DNA of 46,697 bases, taken from positions 1 through 46,697 of the IMG/VR virus record IMGVR_UViG_3300009529_001231, one strand, 5' to 3'. Both the position numbers and the translations under genes were made by a program. Each line of letters opens with the position of its first letter. Position 1 is the stretch's first letter. The notes under the pieces were generated by a model. The model was given only the letters and a program-made list of their open reading frames with translations, was not told where the DNA came from and ran no database searches. The DNA is from a virus. Shown in pieces: positions 32,360 to 40,696 of this stretch.

Positions 32360-32602
32360 TCAACCTCCTTTTTGACCTTCAATCCACCGCCTGCCCCAAT
32401 GAAAATGCCCTTCAAGATAGCCAAACAGATAGATGCACCAGAAGATTAGTACACCTGTCCAGCCTAGCCAGATAAAGATACTTACGCCAATAAAGAACCA
32501 AAGTATCTGAATGACTATTGGGGCAAGATGGTATATGTCCCTCCAAATAAAAGTCCACGGACGCCCGCCTATCTTACTCCAAAGCCATTTATAGGGATTC
32601 AA
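32360..32602 (-). CDS. small membrane protein, 80 aa
   Basis: Two hydrophobic spans (HLAPIVIQILWFFIGVSIFI and TGVLIFWCIYLFGYL) with many Trp. A TTG start follows GAGGAGG at good spacing and overlaps the acyltransferase by 14 bases. May anchor or help export the glycan machinery. Unrecognised. Confidence 0.72.
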   Translation of the reverse strand: MNPYKWLWSKIGGRPWTFIWRDIYHLAPIVIQILWFFIGVSIFIWLGWTGVLIFWCIYLFGYLEGHFHWGRRWIEGQKGG

Positions 32603-33446
32603 AAGTAAACCTCCTCGGCTCTATCGACTCAAAGAATCCGCCTCCATAGAATCCGAACCCATTACGCCTCAGGAAGTCGCGGAAGTCCTCAGCGTATTTA
32701 CTGATATTGTCAAAGGGGCGAAACTTCCTCTCCCGAGGGGAGAATAAAACCTTCTCACCCTCATATCTAAACGTGATTATGCAATCCTTAGCCACTGAGA
32801 CATCGGGGTTGAAACCCTTGTCTTCTGCAATCTCCATGTACTGATTGCATAATCGATTCAATTCCTCTAATAAATCATCATCGCTTATTGATGCCGGATA
32901 TACATTCTCCTTGATCACTTTGGCTGGTTTCCCCACGGCAACACATCCCTTTGGAAGACTTTTATTTACAAGAGAACCCATGCCCACAACTGTATAATCA
33001 CCGATTGTAACACCTGGCATAACTTGGCACCGAGATGGTAACCAGACCTCATTTCCTATAACCACGGGTTCCTGCTTCTGCTTCGGGTATCCATCCACAA
33101 CAGGTTGCCAAACACCATGAGTCCATACCTGAGTCCCATAACCGAAGGCAACATGCTCTCCTATGGTTACAGACTCGGCACAGTTGATGAATGAACCCTC
33201 GGCTATCAATGACCTCTCTCCTATTTCGACATTAGAATTGAGACCATTGCAACCACCACCACCGATTTGAACTCCCTCTCCGATATAGCAATGACGACCA
33301 ATATAGAGGGAACGGCACCTAGCTTTGAAGCCTGGTAATATCATGGCATACTGACCGATAGAGACAAAATCAGAGGCCACAATTTCAGCATCGTTGGCTA
33401 TCTTGGTATCTGGGTGAATCCGTATATTCTGGGATTCTATTCGCAA
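32589..33446 (-). CDS. left-handed beta-helix acyltransferase-like protein, 285 aa
   Basis: Hexapeptide repeats of the LbH fold run from about 8 to 180 (IHPDTKIANDAEIVASDFVS, VTIGEHVAFGYGTQVWTHG, VVIGNEVWLP, VTIGDYTVVGMGSLV), closing with PKGCVAVGKPAKVI. Acyltransferases of this fold acetylate sugar O- or N-groups. The last 100 residues are an added helical/beta domain. TTG start behind GGGGAGG. Confidence 0.82.
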   Translation of the reverse strand: MRIESQNIRIHPDTKIANDAEIVASDFVSIGQYAMILPGFKARCRSLYIGRHCYIGEGVQIGGGGCNGLNSNVEIGERSLIAEGSFINCAESVTIGEHVAFGYGTQVWTHGVWQPVVDGYPKQKQEPVVIGNEVWLPSRCQVMPGVTIGDYTVVGMGSLVNKSLPKGCVAVGKPAKVIKENVYPASISDDDLLEELNRLCNQYMEIAEDKGFNPDVSVAKDCIITFRYEGEKVLFSPRERKFRPFDNISKYAEDFRDFLRRNGFGFYGGGFFESIEPRRFTFESL

Positions 33447-34138
33447 GGTTCAACCTCCCCGAGGTCTAAAATCCTCATGTGGTGCCAAGGTTGTATCACT
33501 GCATAGACAATATCGGGACCTGGGCTATCACACATATGAACATTGTATTTCCGTTCACACTCCACAGCGCTATCGCCTTCACTGAAGTAACCATATGCTT
33601 CAAAAAACCTCTCGTGATATAGGGCCGGTCTCATCCCAAAGGCAAAGTCATGCTTATCGAGGAGCAGCCCCCAGCCCTCAGGATAGTTGACAATCTTTCC
33701 AGTCAGTCCTGGATGTGGTGGCCCAATCCTGACCATTCCAATTGACTCATCACGGAGAAGCAATGCCACCCATGGATTCAAGTCTATCTCCTGTTCTAAA
33801 AACCAATCATCCATGATGTACATCGCAAATGGGGAATCAATAAAGACATTTGCAAACCCCTGATTGAGGGATGCCCCAACACCCTTGCGATTCTGCCAAC
33901 TATTAGTCAGCCTTGGCATTGGAGGCCGTCGGCGTTGCCAAATTAATCCGAGTTCCTCTAGAAAATCGGGAAGCCTTGTGCCATCGTCAGCTATATGCAG
34001 ACCAAGGTTCCCCCTATATTTCAGGTTCTCAGCCCATGATTCAATACAATGCTTAAGAGAAGCCAATCGATCAATCCCCTTTTGACTTGTTGGATAATAG
34101 GTTGTGGCCACGATATTCACTCTTGGCAAGTCACTCAC
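33437..34138 (-). CDS. family 2-like glycosyltransferase, paralogue of the 247-aa enzyme, 233 aa
   Basis: Shares with the 29222 gene the LGLHIADDGT block, MDDWFLEQEIDL near the metal site, GMVRIG, LLLDK, HERFFEAYG and GPDIV. The GTG start overlaps the formyltransferase stop by 8 bases. The two copies probably attach different sugars or use different acceptors. Confidence 0.78.
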   Translation of the reverse strand: MSDLPRVNIVATTYYPTSQKGIDRLASLKHCIESWAENLKYRGNLGLHIADDGTRLPDFLEELGLIWQRRRPPMPRLTNSWQNRKGVGASLNQGFANVFIDSPFAMYIMDDWFLEQEIDLNPWVALLLRDESIGMVRIGPPHPGLTGKIVNYPEGWGLLLDKHDFAFGMRPALYHERFFEAYGYFSEGDSAVECERKYNVHMCDSPGPDIVYAVIQPWHHMRILDLGEVEPCE

Positions 34139-34796
34139 ATCTCGCTCCTGTCAGATATAATCGTTTACCATCACCACATTTTATGTAGGCATTAGGATAG
34201 GGGCTCTGAAGTCCTCTGATTTTGTTGTAGAGGTACCGAGCTGTGGCGTAGTTTAATTCATCTTGGCTGATTTCACTTTCATCCGGACTTCGCCGTTTGA
34301 ATTTCGTGGCTTCCCCCTCCTGAGGCCAGAACTTCAACGTCTGATTCTGAACCTCCCTGACTATCCGCAGTGTCTCGAAACTGGCTATCTCCACCACAGA
34401 ATCAAGTATTTCCCACATATTGCCTTCTAAGGAGAAGGGAACTTGAGCACATAGGTCTCCACCATCCACTTCCTTGGTCATTTTGAATATCGATACAGCA
34501 CTTTCTATTTCGCCGTTCATTATCTGATTCTGGAGTGGACTACCGCCCCGATACTGCGGTAACCTGGAAGGATGAAGCCCGAGACACAGATATTTCTGTG
34601 TTATCTCCTCCGGTACTTTCCAACTCCAACCATAGAAGAGAACCAACACAGGGTCATGCTGAGTGAATGGTTCCAAGGATACGTCTTCCTTGCTCTTTAA
34701 CACCATGAGATCAATCCCAGGCCATTTCTTAACCTTCTCCATGATGGTAAGAGCCCAACCCCGGTACCCGCAACCGATCATCCTCATTCTATCCAT
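34131..34796 (-). CDS. formyltransferase-family protein, 221 aa
   Basis: The folate-dependent formyltransferase signature LHPSRLPQYRGGSPL (74-88) with His75 and a later EVDGGDL (Asp111) are visible. Sugar N-formyltransferases and Met-tRNA formyltransferase use an Asn-His-Asp triad; here the Asn two residues before His appears to be Gly73, so activity may be altered. Location after a PIG-L deacetylase suggests formylation of a freed sugar amine. ATG follows GAGGTGG. Confidence 0.72.
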   Translation of the reverse strand: MDRMRMIGCGYRGWALTIMEKVKKWPGIDLMVLKSKEDVSLEPFTQHDPVLVLFYGWSWKVPEEITQKYLCLGLHPSRLPQYRGGSPLQNQIMNGEIESAVSIFKMTKEVDGGDLCAQVPFSLEGNMWEILDSVVEIASFETLRIVREVQNQTLKFWPQEGEATKFKRRSPDESEISQDELNYATARYLYNKIRGLQSPYPNAYIKCGDGKRLYLTGARCE

Positions 34797-35413
34797 CTGG
34801 CCACCTCAAATGCTTCGGCATATTCCATGCCTGACTGCATCCCCCTCACAGTAGCTATAGCCTTGACATGATTGGGTGTGCGGTGGCCACGCATCTGCGT
34901 CTGGTATATGTTCATAATCTTGATCTTCTTGTCGATATCCAAGGGTCGGTAGTAATTAGGACGGAAGGCATCAGGCTTGCGGAGTGTCCCAAAGGTTTCT
35001 GGCTCCTCATAGAGTAGAATACGTTTGACAAAATAGTTCCTGTCATGTGGACGCATGGCAGTCAATGCCGCATCATAGACGGCTCGGTGGTCTTGATTGT
35101 AAGATGGGCAAGGAACCAAGACAATATCTGGTTGGTATTCGTTGATACCCTTCTCGAATTCATCAATCAGTCCAGACTGCCCCAATCTGTCCAGGACATT
35201 TGTTTGGCCATGGTGGGGATTCATGAACACTGGTTTGAAGTTGATGGCCTCGGCAAGTTTCTTCTGCTCCGTAAGATTCTCGCCGTCCGGGAAGAGAGGA
35301 TGCAAAGACGTAACATAGACAATCACAAGTTCTCTATCAGTCGTATCTAGATAGCTACAGCAACCATAGACTTCATCATCCGGATGGGGAGCTATTATCA
35401 TAACCTTATCCAT
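34784..35413 (-). CDS. PIG-L/LmbE-family N-deacetylase, 209 aa
   Basis: N-terminal MIIAPHPDDEVYG (His10, Asp12-Asp13) and YNQDHRAVYDAALTA near 115-128 supply the zinc ligands of the family, which removes acetyl from N-acetylglucosamine-type sugars. Start ATG overlaps the previous TGA (TGATG). Likely acts on the nucleotide sugar or glycan before formyl or acyl transfer. Confidence 0.85.
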   Translation of the reverse strand: MDKVMIIAPHPDDEVYGCCSYLDTTDRELVIVYVTSLHPLFPDGENLTEQKKLAEAINFKPVFMNPHHGQTNVLDRLGQSGLIDEFEKGINEYQPDIVLVPCPSYNQDHRAVYDAALTAMRPHDRNYFVKRILLYEEPETFGTLRKPDAFRPNYYRPLDIDKKIKIMNIYQTQMRGHRTPNHVKAIATVRGMQSGMEYAEAFEVARWIE

Positions 35414-36222
35414 CAAAATGCCTCGCCGTTTATCATTGTGCCCACAATTCCCTTAAATCTTCCCCTCAATTCATCTATCTGAACTTCTATAGTTGGCACG
35501 ACAATGTGATATCGCTTCTCTGTCCTCAAGCGGTGGTCTTCCACTGGTTTATTGATTGGAATGATATTTAACCCCAGCTTGAAAGCCTCATTTGCTGCCA
35601 TGAGGATATCATATTTTGTTGTGTCTTTGCCAAATAGATGAACGATTCCAGTGACATCTTTGATAGCAAAATCGATTATATTTTGAGCTGCATAGGATAC
35701 AGTCAGACCATTCCACAATGAGTTCACGTAGCCATAGACTTCTCCTTCTTGAGATGTCAACCAAGAAAGCAGCCCACGCTTCCCGAATCCAATGAATGAA
35801 CATCTTGTGGTCAGGTGAGGAGGCCGGTCTATTTCACCTTGAATTTTAGATTTGCCATAGATGTCTAAAGCATTCGGCTTGTCGGATTCCACATGAGGTT
35901 TATCACCATTGAAGACACAATCGGTGGATGACTGAACCATCTTTATTCCGTGATGGTCGCACAGTGCAGCTAATTTGGCTGGCCCCTCGCCATTGACTGC
36001 ATAGAAAGTCTTTGAATTATTATCGCTTCTACCCCGGACTATACCAGCACAGTTTATCAAGATGTCAGGTTTTTCCCCGCTTAGTACGCTCTCAACGGTT
36101 CCCATATCTGTGATATCCAATTCCTCATGGGACTTGGCGACCATAGATATGCCAACCCCTCGACCCTTGTTGACTATCTCCTTCCCGAGCATACCGGTTG
36201 CGCCAGTGACTAAGATTTTCAC
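35413..36222 (-). CDS. RmlD-like dTDP/UDP-sugar reductase, 269 aa
   Basis: Rossmann motif TGATGMLG (7-14), the NCAGIVRGR loop, SSTDCVFNGD and YGKSKIQGE (catalytic Tyr-x3-Lys) place it in the RmlD/extended SDR group, which reduces 4-keto sugars. The GTG start overlaps the dehydratase stop (GTGA), matching a dehydratase-reductase pair for a 6-deoxy(amino) sugar. Confidence 0.82.
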   Translation of the reverse strand: MKILVTGATGMLGKEIVNKGRGVGISMVAKSHEELDITDMGTVESVLSGEKPDILINCAGIVRGRSDNNSKTFYAVNGEGPAKLAALCDHHGIKMVQSSTDCVFNGDKPHVESDKPNALDIYGKSKIQGEIDRPPHLTTRCSFIGFGKRGLLSWLTSQEGEVYGYVNSLWNGLTVSYAAQNIIDFAIKDVTGIVHLFGKDTTKYDILMAANEAFKLGLNIIPINKPVEDHRLRTEKRYHIVVPTIEVQIDELRGRFKGIVGTMINGEAF

Positions 36223-37184
36223 TCTGGAGCCTCCTGCATCATCTTGATAGCATCTTCTCTGCGTAGATACCTATCAGGGACTTCTGAATTGTATCGTTCA
36301 TCATAGTTTAACTGAACGTGTGTCGTTAATGGATGTAATCTCATTATGGTGATATCATCAATAAAGCCGTATTCCTCAGCATACGGAGCTTCGACAGTTC
36401 CCATTAAATCCTCGTGCATCTTCTCACCGAACCGCACCCCAACCGTCTCAAATTCCACATCACCAATATTACCATCAAACTCAATGGATGCCGCCGCCTT
36501 TGCCACATCCATCATATTCAGCGATGGCAACCGAGGAATGAGTATCGTGCCACCTTCTGTTTCCTCTAAAGCTATAAGAATAAGACCCACCCCTTGGTCT
36601 ACTGTCAGCCAAAACCTACTCATCTCAGGGTTGGTGATAAGCACTCGTTTATTCTCGCGGGCCTGCCTGCGGAAGATAGGGATGGCGCTACCGGTACTCG
36701 ATACCACATTCCCATATCGGACTAGATTAAACTGTGTCTCCCCCTTGGCATCGGCCTCTTGGAAAAACCGCTCCATCATGAGCTTGGTCATACCATACAT
36801 ATTAATCGGCTGACAGGCTTTGTCTGTTGATATCCCTACGACTCTTTCAACTCCCATCCTCATAGCAGCTCTAGCCACATTGATGGACCCGAGAGTATTG
36901 ATAGCGTGGCATTCCATAGCATTGGTCTCGCCTTGGGGAACATACTTGAAGGCCGCAGCATGGACAACGGTATCATGACCTGCCATGGCCAGTTCAACAG
37001 AATCATAGTCCCGGATATCACCTATCACATACCGATGGTCGGGAAATTCCTTTTGGCATCGAGAATGCTTGCCATGGTCCCGACTGAAAATAGTACAACG
37101 AACATCCGGCTCTCCTTTTGCCAATGTCCGAAGCAACGCTCTACCGAGGTAACCCGCCCCGCCGGTGATGAATAGATTTCTCAT
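36219..37184 (-). CDS. PseB/CapD-type nucleotide-sugar 4,6-dehydratase, 321 aa
   Basis: GGAGYLG (8-14), VHAAAFKYVPQGETN, ISTDKACQPINMYGMTK (STDKA and YxxxK) and FRSRQ-like FRRQARENK followed by MSRFWLT are family signatures of UDP-GlcNAc 4,6-dehydratases (PseB, CapD, WbjB/FnlA). It starts the pathway to a 6-deoxy amino sugar. The ATG at 37184 with GGAGAG upstream is chosen over a longer frame running through the GC hairpin. First gene of the cassette. Confidence 0.87.
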   Translation of the reverse strand: MRNLFITGGAGYLGRALLRTLAKGEPDVRCTIFSRDHGKHSRCQKEFPDHRYVIGDIRDYDSVELAMAGHDTVVHAAAFKYVPQGETNAMECHAINTLGSINVARAAMRMGVERVVGISTDKACQPINMYGMTKLMMERFFQEADAKGETQFNLVRYGNVVSSTGSAIPIFRRQARENKRVLITNPEMSRFWLTVDQGVGLILIALEETEGGTILIPRLPSLNMMDVAKAAASIEFDGNIGDVEFETVGVRFGEKMHEDLMGTVEAPYAEEYGFIDDITIMRLHPLTTHVQLNYDERYNSEVPDRYLRREDAIKMMQEAPE

Positions 37185-37203
37185 GCCAATCTCTCCTTTA
37201 ACG

Positions 37204-37245
37204 GGGGGAGGGGAGAAAGGAGGAACCCTTAAAATCCCCTCCCCC
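37204..37245 (-). other. GC-rich 10-bp hairpin between capsid gene and glycan cassette
   Basis: GGGGGAGGGG and CCCCTCCCCC form a perfect 10-bp stem around a 22-base loop, either strand. There is no U-tract after it on the minus strand, so it is not a classic terminator; it may stabilise the capsid mRNA 3' end, attenuate the cassette or mark where the cassette was inserted. Confidence 0.7.
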
Positions 37246-37284
37246 ACTGGTCTGCTTAATCTTTCAGCCTTTAATCAGCTCAGA

Positions 37285-38742
37285 CTATAGCGGCCAGCTA
37301 GATTCACTGGTGTCACCACCGTCTACGAAGTATGTGTCATCACCAGGGAACGGTGTCCTCTCATGTTGCAGCGGGTTATACCGGACATTCTGGATACGTC
37401 CAGCTAACTGCGGGGTCCGGAGGATTAGCCGTGGCCTGATGGTTCCCCTCGCCTTCAAGCAGGAAGCGGTGCGGGCATTTGACCAGAACCACATACCGTT
37501 ATCGGTTGTCCAGACACCACCACCTTGTCCGCCGGTATGGAACCAGTCCAGTGTCGGGTTCATCTGGGGATTATTGAACTGGAAGAATTCCATGAAGGTT
37601 ACCGGAGCCCCGGCAGCCCTTAGCGGAATCAGATAGATGTCAGAGGCCATCTGGCCGGCGGGGATATTGGCGTTGTCGCCATTGGTCTCCTCAACTATAC
37701 CAACATCGGTGATTACCGGGATTTCGACTCCCTCTATCGGGAGCACTCCCAACTGGCGTAGCCTGTCCCTCTCCCTCACCATCTCTGTGCCGTTAATCTG
37801 CGTCTGCTGAGTTGCAGCGGTGGTCACATTGCACCCGAAAGTGCTATAGCGACATGGCCAGAGCTGACTGAGTTCATGGAAGAGACTCGGCCTCATAGCC
37901 AGCACCCACTCCACCGGCATCATCCCTGTCGTCTCGGCCAGTCTCTTTACGAAGTGGTACATAGCCGAGATGACCCCAACGATATCAGCCGGATTGGTCG
38001 TGGTGATTAGCTGGTAGTTGAAGTCCTTCAGGTCAGAATCCAGAGATGGGCAGCTGGTCTGGGTGATCGAATCGGCATAGCCAGTGGTGATTAACAAGTC
38101 GAAGCCGTTGAACGGTACGAAGCCGGTACCTACTGCATTGGCCACGTTTCCGTTCCACACCATCTGGGCGATGGCTCGGGATACTGAAGTTCCATACTCT
38201 AGCAGGAGTTTGGTGAGTTCAAGATTGAGACTCCTGTTGGGAGGCACGCCTTCGGGAGCCATGCTATCAATTCCCAACAAGTTCATCAACTGGAGATCCA
38301 TCGGGTCGGAGCGGTTCACCCGCTGCCCTATTCTCTCCAATTGGATTTCTCGGGTTTCACGGCATATGCGACCGAAGGGCGATTCCAAGGTGCAACCCTT
38401 GAGTAACCCCGGCTGAACACAGTCAGCGCATATAGTCGAGGGTTCGCTTCCGGTATCGGCCTGTACGCCGGTGAGTGTCTCATAGTATGGGTTGTCGAAG
38501 ACAGAGGGGTTCTTGGGTAGTATGCCAAGCATCCCTGGCTCTATCCCGACAATAGTTGAGAATACCTTCGGGTCGAGTCCGGGCATAGTCAGGATTCCGC
38601 CTGTGCCATGGAAATACTGAGCATTTGGGGTTCCACTGGCATCATGCTTGAATCCTCTCTGCAAGTCCTCTTCCTTTAAGGCATCCATTATAGCCTGCCC
38701 AAGCCTTTCTTTTGTTGAAACGCCTGCATAGTTCATTTGCAT
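37285..38742 (-). CDS. major capsid protein, 485 aa
   Basis: The large protein immediately downstream of the protease/scaffold fusion. HK97-type features include an N-terminal helical arm (STKERLGQAIMDALKEEDLQ), a P-domain-like ERIGQRVNR and helix VSRAIAQMVWNGN, and a beta-rich C-terminus. Several Cys near residues 104-130. The ATG at 38742 has AAGGAG only two bases away; ATG at 38736 is equally good. Sequence is too divergent for certainty on fold. Confidence 0.85.
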   Translation of the reverse strand: MQMNYAGVSTKERLGQAIMDALKEEDLQRGFKHDASGTPNAQYFHGTGGILTMPGLDPKVFSTIVGIEPGMLGILPKNPSVFDNPYYETLTGVQADTGSEPSTICADCVQPGLLKGCTLESPFGRICRETREIQLERIGQRVNRSDPMDLQLMNLLGIDSMAPEGVPPNRSLNLELTKLLLEYGTSVSRAIAQMVWNGNVANAVGTGFVPFNGFDLLITTGYADSITQTSCPSLDSDLKDFNYQLITTTNPADIVGVISAMYHFVKRLAETTGMMPVEWVLAMRPSLFHELSQLWPCRYSTFGCNVTTAATQQTQINGTEMVRERDRLRQLGVLPIEGVEIPVITDVGIVEETNGDNANIPAGQMASDIYLIPLRAAGAPVTFMEFFQFNNPQMNPTLDWFHTGGQGGGVWTTDNGMWFWSNARTASCLKARGTIRPRLILRTPQLAGRIQNVRYNPLQHERTPFPGDDTYFVDGGDTSESSWPL

Positions 38743-38770
38743 TTCTCCTTAATTTTATTTGTTGCCACGA

Positions 38771-40600
38771 CTACTCCGCGGCTAGTGAATTAGCACCGAA
38801 GAAGCCGCTGGACATAACTGGGTCCAAAGGAGCGCTGGGTGTGGTCTTTTTCGCTTCCTCCTGTTCCTCCTCGGTGAGATCCTGAGCATCCCTAGACGCT
38901 TGGAAGGCACCGCTCTTCGAAGTAAACGCCTCCGCTATTATGTCATCGGCAGTCTTCTTCGTCTTCTGAGCCGTTTCTTTCGATGCGGTCTCGACTGCAT
39001 CCATCCGCTGCGAGATAGCCGGTATGGTCGTCTCCTTCAGTTCCTTCATGCTTTCCGTCAAGGTCTTGATGGCCTCTATCATTGCCTTGAAGCCATCGCT
39101 TTCAACAAGCCCCTTCAGGGCCTCCTGGACAACAGCTTCAGCGTCTCCACCTTCCGCGCCTAGCCCAACATCCTTGAACTCGACACCGGCACTGACCAAG
39201 TCTTTCTCCAAGTCGGCGGCCCTGCTCTCTATACCAGCAACAACCTCTTCACCATGAAGACCTACAAGGTATTTTCTCTTTTCTGGGTCGAACATCTGTT
39301 TGACCTCCTTCTTTAAGATATCTATTGCAGTCCACACGTTAGCGGCTTGGGCAAGTGGAAGGTGCGACACTTCCCAGGTGCGGTACTTACCGATAACCTC
39401 TTGCTCCTTATCGCTGTAACTGTAGACGAAACCATGGGACATGCCGATATCTTCTTCCTGGCACTTCTCAGCCAGAACTTCGGCCTCGGCATATTTATCC
39501 TCATCTATCGGGCCTCCCATAATAAGGAAACCTTTGGTATAATCAGCAAAATCGGCAACCCCAAGCCTTGTGCCTGGGGTGTGCCACGAAAGGAGTGTCG
39601 GATACTCTTTCGTGGCATCTAGCCACTCAATAAACTCCTTGTGAGCCGCCTCTTCAATTATCTGAGGTGGGTTGTCACGGTCTCTCCACTTGTTTGAAGG
39701 AATACCAAGCCATCGCATTTTACCCTCAGCATCCTTGGTAATCATAAACAAGGGGCTGTCCTTCAATGCCTTCACCTTGGCAAGGCGCCGGCGTAGATTA
39801 TCCTTCTGATCATCTGTGCCCCCTGTTTTGTTGATTGCTGCTCCAATCCTACTGACCGCCTGCCCCTTCTGGTCACCAACTAACTGGACTCGCTGACCAC
39901 GGAAACCGCCAGGTTGCATGGCAGTGATTGCCCGGGCTACCTGAGCCACTGTGAAATTGCCACTGCGCCCTTCAGCCAACCTCAGCTTCCAAGCTGATGG
40001 CTTCTCAGGATCGGGAACAACAGCATAATCAGAGGCTCGGAAGTTTGTCCCTTCCTCGGTCTTGGTCACTTGTTTATCTGCATCTTCGCTAACCTCTTCG
40101 CCCTTAGCGAAGGACTTAATCTGCCTCATCCGCTTCATGAGACCAGCCATTATTTTCTGGATGGCACTGGGCTTTGCCTCCACAGCTATCTCCTCATTCC
40201 GCATAACATTCATCATCAGCCCCTCAGTAAGAGTGGTCAATTCCTGCATAGCATCCATCTTCTCTTGTGTCTCCTGGACGGCGTCTAACTGCTCAAAACT
40301 TGTTGCTCCCGTTATGCAAGCTAGACACTTGTCCTTGGGTTGACCATGAATGCAACTATCCTCTACCACTGCTATTGATTTGTTTTCCACTTCTCCCACC
40401 TCCTTTTTTATTGTTCCATTGGCTATACGAAAAGCTATCTTCTCACAATTCTCATCGGTGCCGCCACCGCCTCCAGTTCCCGGGTCTTTACAATTCGCAT
40501 TGACATTATTCCATGTCGAGACCCACTTCTTTCGTTGGCTCTCTGGTAATTTCTGAACGTTGCTGGGTAACTTCGGGTCATTCGGTCCTTCAAAAGGCAT
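38771..40600 (-). CDS. ChaB-like/prohead protease/scaffold fusion protein, 609 aa
   Basis: Residues 8-35 (LPSNVQKLPESQRKKWVSTW) resemble ChaB. A Cys group (CIHGQPKDKCLAC) lies near 83-95. From about 188 a phage DUF6582-like region (YAVVPDPEKPSAWKLRL) and from 285 a protease-like part with GMSHGF (His near 389) and WEVSHLP (Ser near 412), the His/Ser layout of XkdF/prohead proteases. The last 150 residues are a helical scaffold (MIEAIKTLTESMKELKETT). ATG at 40600 follows GGAGG; upstream frame is the tRNA gene. Confidence 0.75.
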   Translation of the reverse strand: MPFEGPNDPKLPSNVQKLPESQRKKWVSTWNNVNANCKDPGTGGGGGTDENCEKIAFRIANGTIKKEVGEVENKSIAVVEDSCIHGQPKDKCLACITGATSFEQLDAVQETQEKMDAMQELTTLTEGLMMNVMRNEEIAVEAKPSAIQKIMAGLMKRMRQIKSFAKGEEVSEDADKQVTKTEEGTNFRASDYAVVPDPEKPSAWKLRLAEGRSGNFTVAQVARAITAMQPGGFRGQRVQLVGDQKGQAVSRIGAAINKTGGTDDQKDNLRRRLAKVKALKDSPLFMITKDAEGKMRWLGIPSNKWRDRDNPPQIIEEAAHKEFIEWLDATKEYPTLLSWHTPGTRLGVADFADYTKGFLIMGGPIDEDKYAEAEVLAEKCQEEDIGMSHGFVYSYSDKEQEVIGKYRTWEVSHLPLAQAANVWTAIDILKKEVKQMFDPEKRKYLVGLHGEEVVAGIESRAADLEKDLVSAGVEFKDVGLGAEGGDAEAVVQEALKGLVESDGFKAMIEAIKTLTESMKELKETTIPAISQRMDAVETASKETAQKTKKTADDIIAEAFTSKSGAFQASRDAQDLTEEEQEEAKKTTPSAPLDPVMSSGFFGANSLAAE

Positions 40601-40616
40601 TACACACCTCCATGAT

Positions 40617-40690
40617 TGGTTGCGGAGGCGAGAATCGAACTCGCTCCTCCAGCGCATGAGACTGGCGACTTTCCATTTGTCCTCTCCGCG
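40617..40690 (-). tRNA. tRNA-Met(CAT) with initiator-like C1-A72 mismatch, CCA encoded
   Basis: A complete 74-nt cloverleaf including 3' CCA: acceptor CGCGGAG/CTCCGCA with C1 facing A72, D-stem GAC/GTC with GG in the loop, anticodon stem CCAGT/GCTGG with loop CTCATGC (anticodon CAT, T33 present), variable AGGA, T-arm GCGAG-TTCGATT-CTCGC. The C1-A72 mismatch marks bacterial initiator tRNA, but the three G-C pairs normally in the initiator anticodon stem are absent, so elongator Met or tRNA-Ile2 with lysidine remain possible. Lies between two late genes. Confidence 0.88.
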
Positions 40691-40696
40691 CTAAAA

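Noticed and set aside
40600-40657. Upstream extension of the ChaB/protease protein
   Set aside because: The extension is the reverse reading of the tRNA gene; a perfect SD precedes the ATG at 40600.
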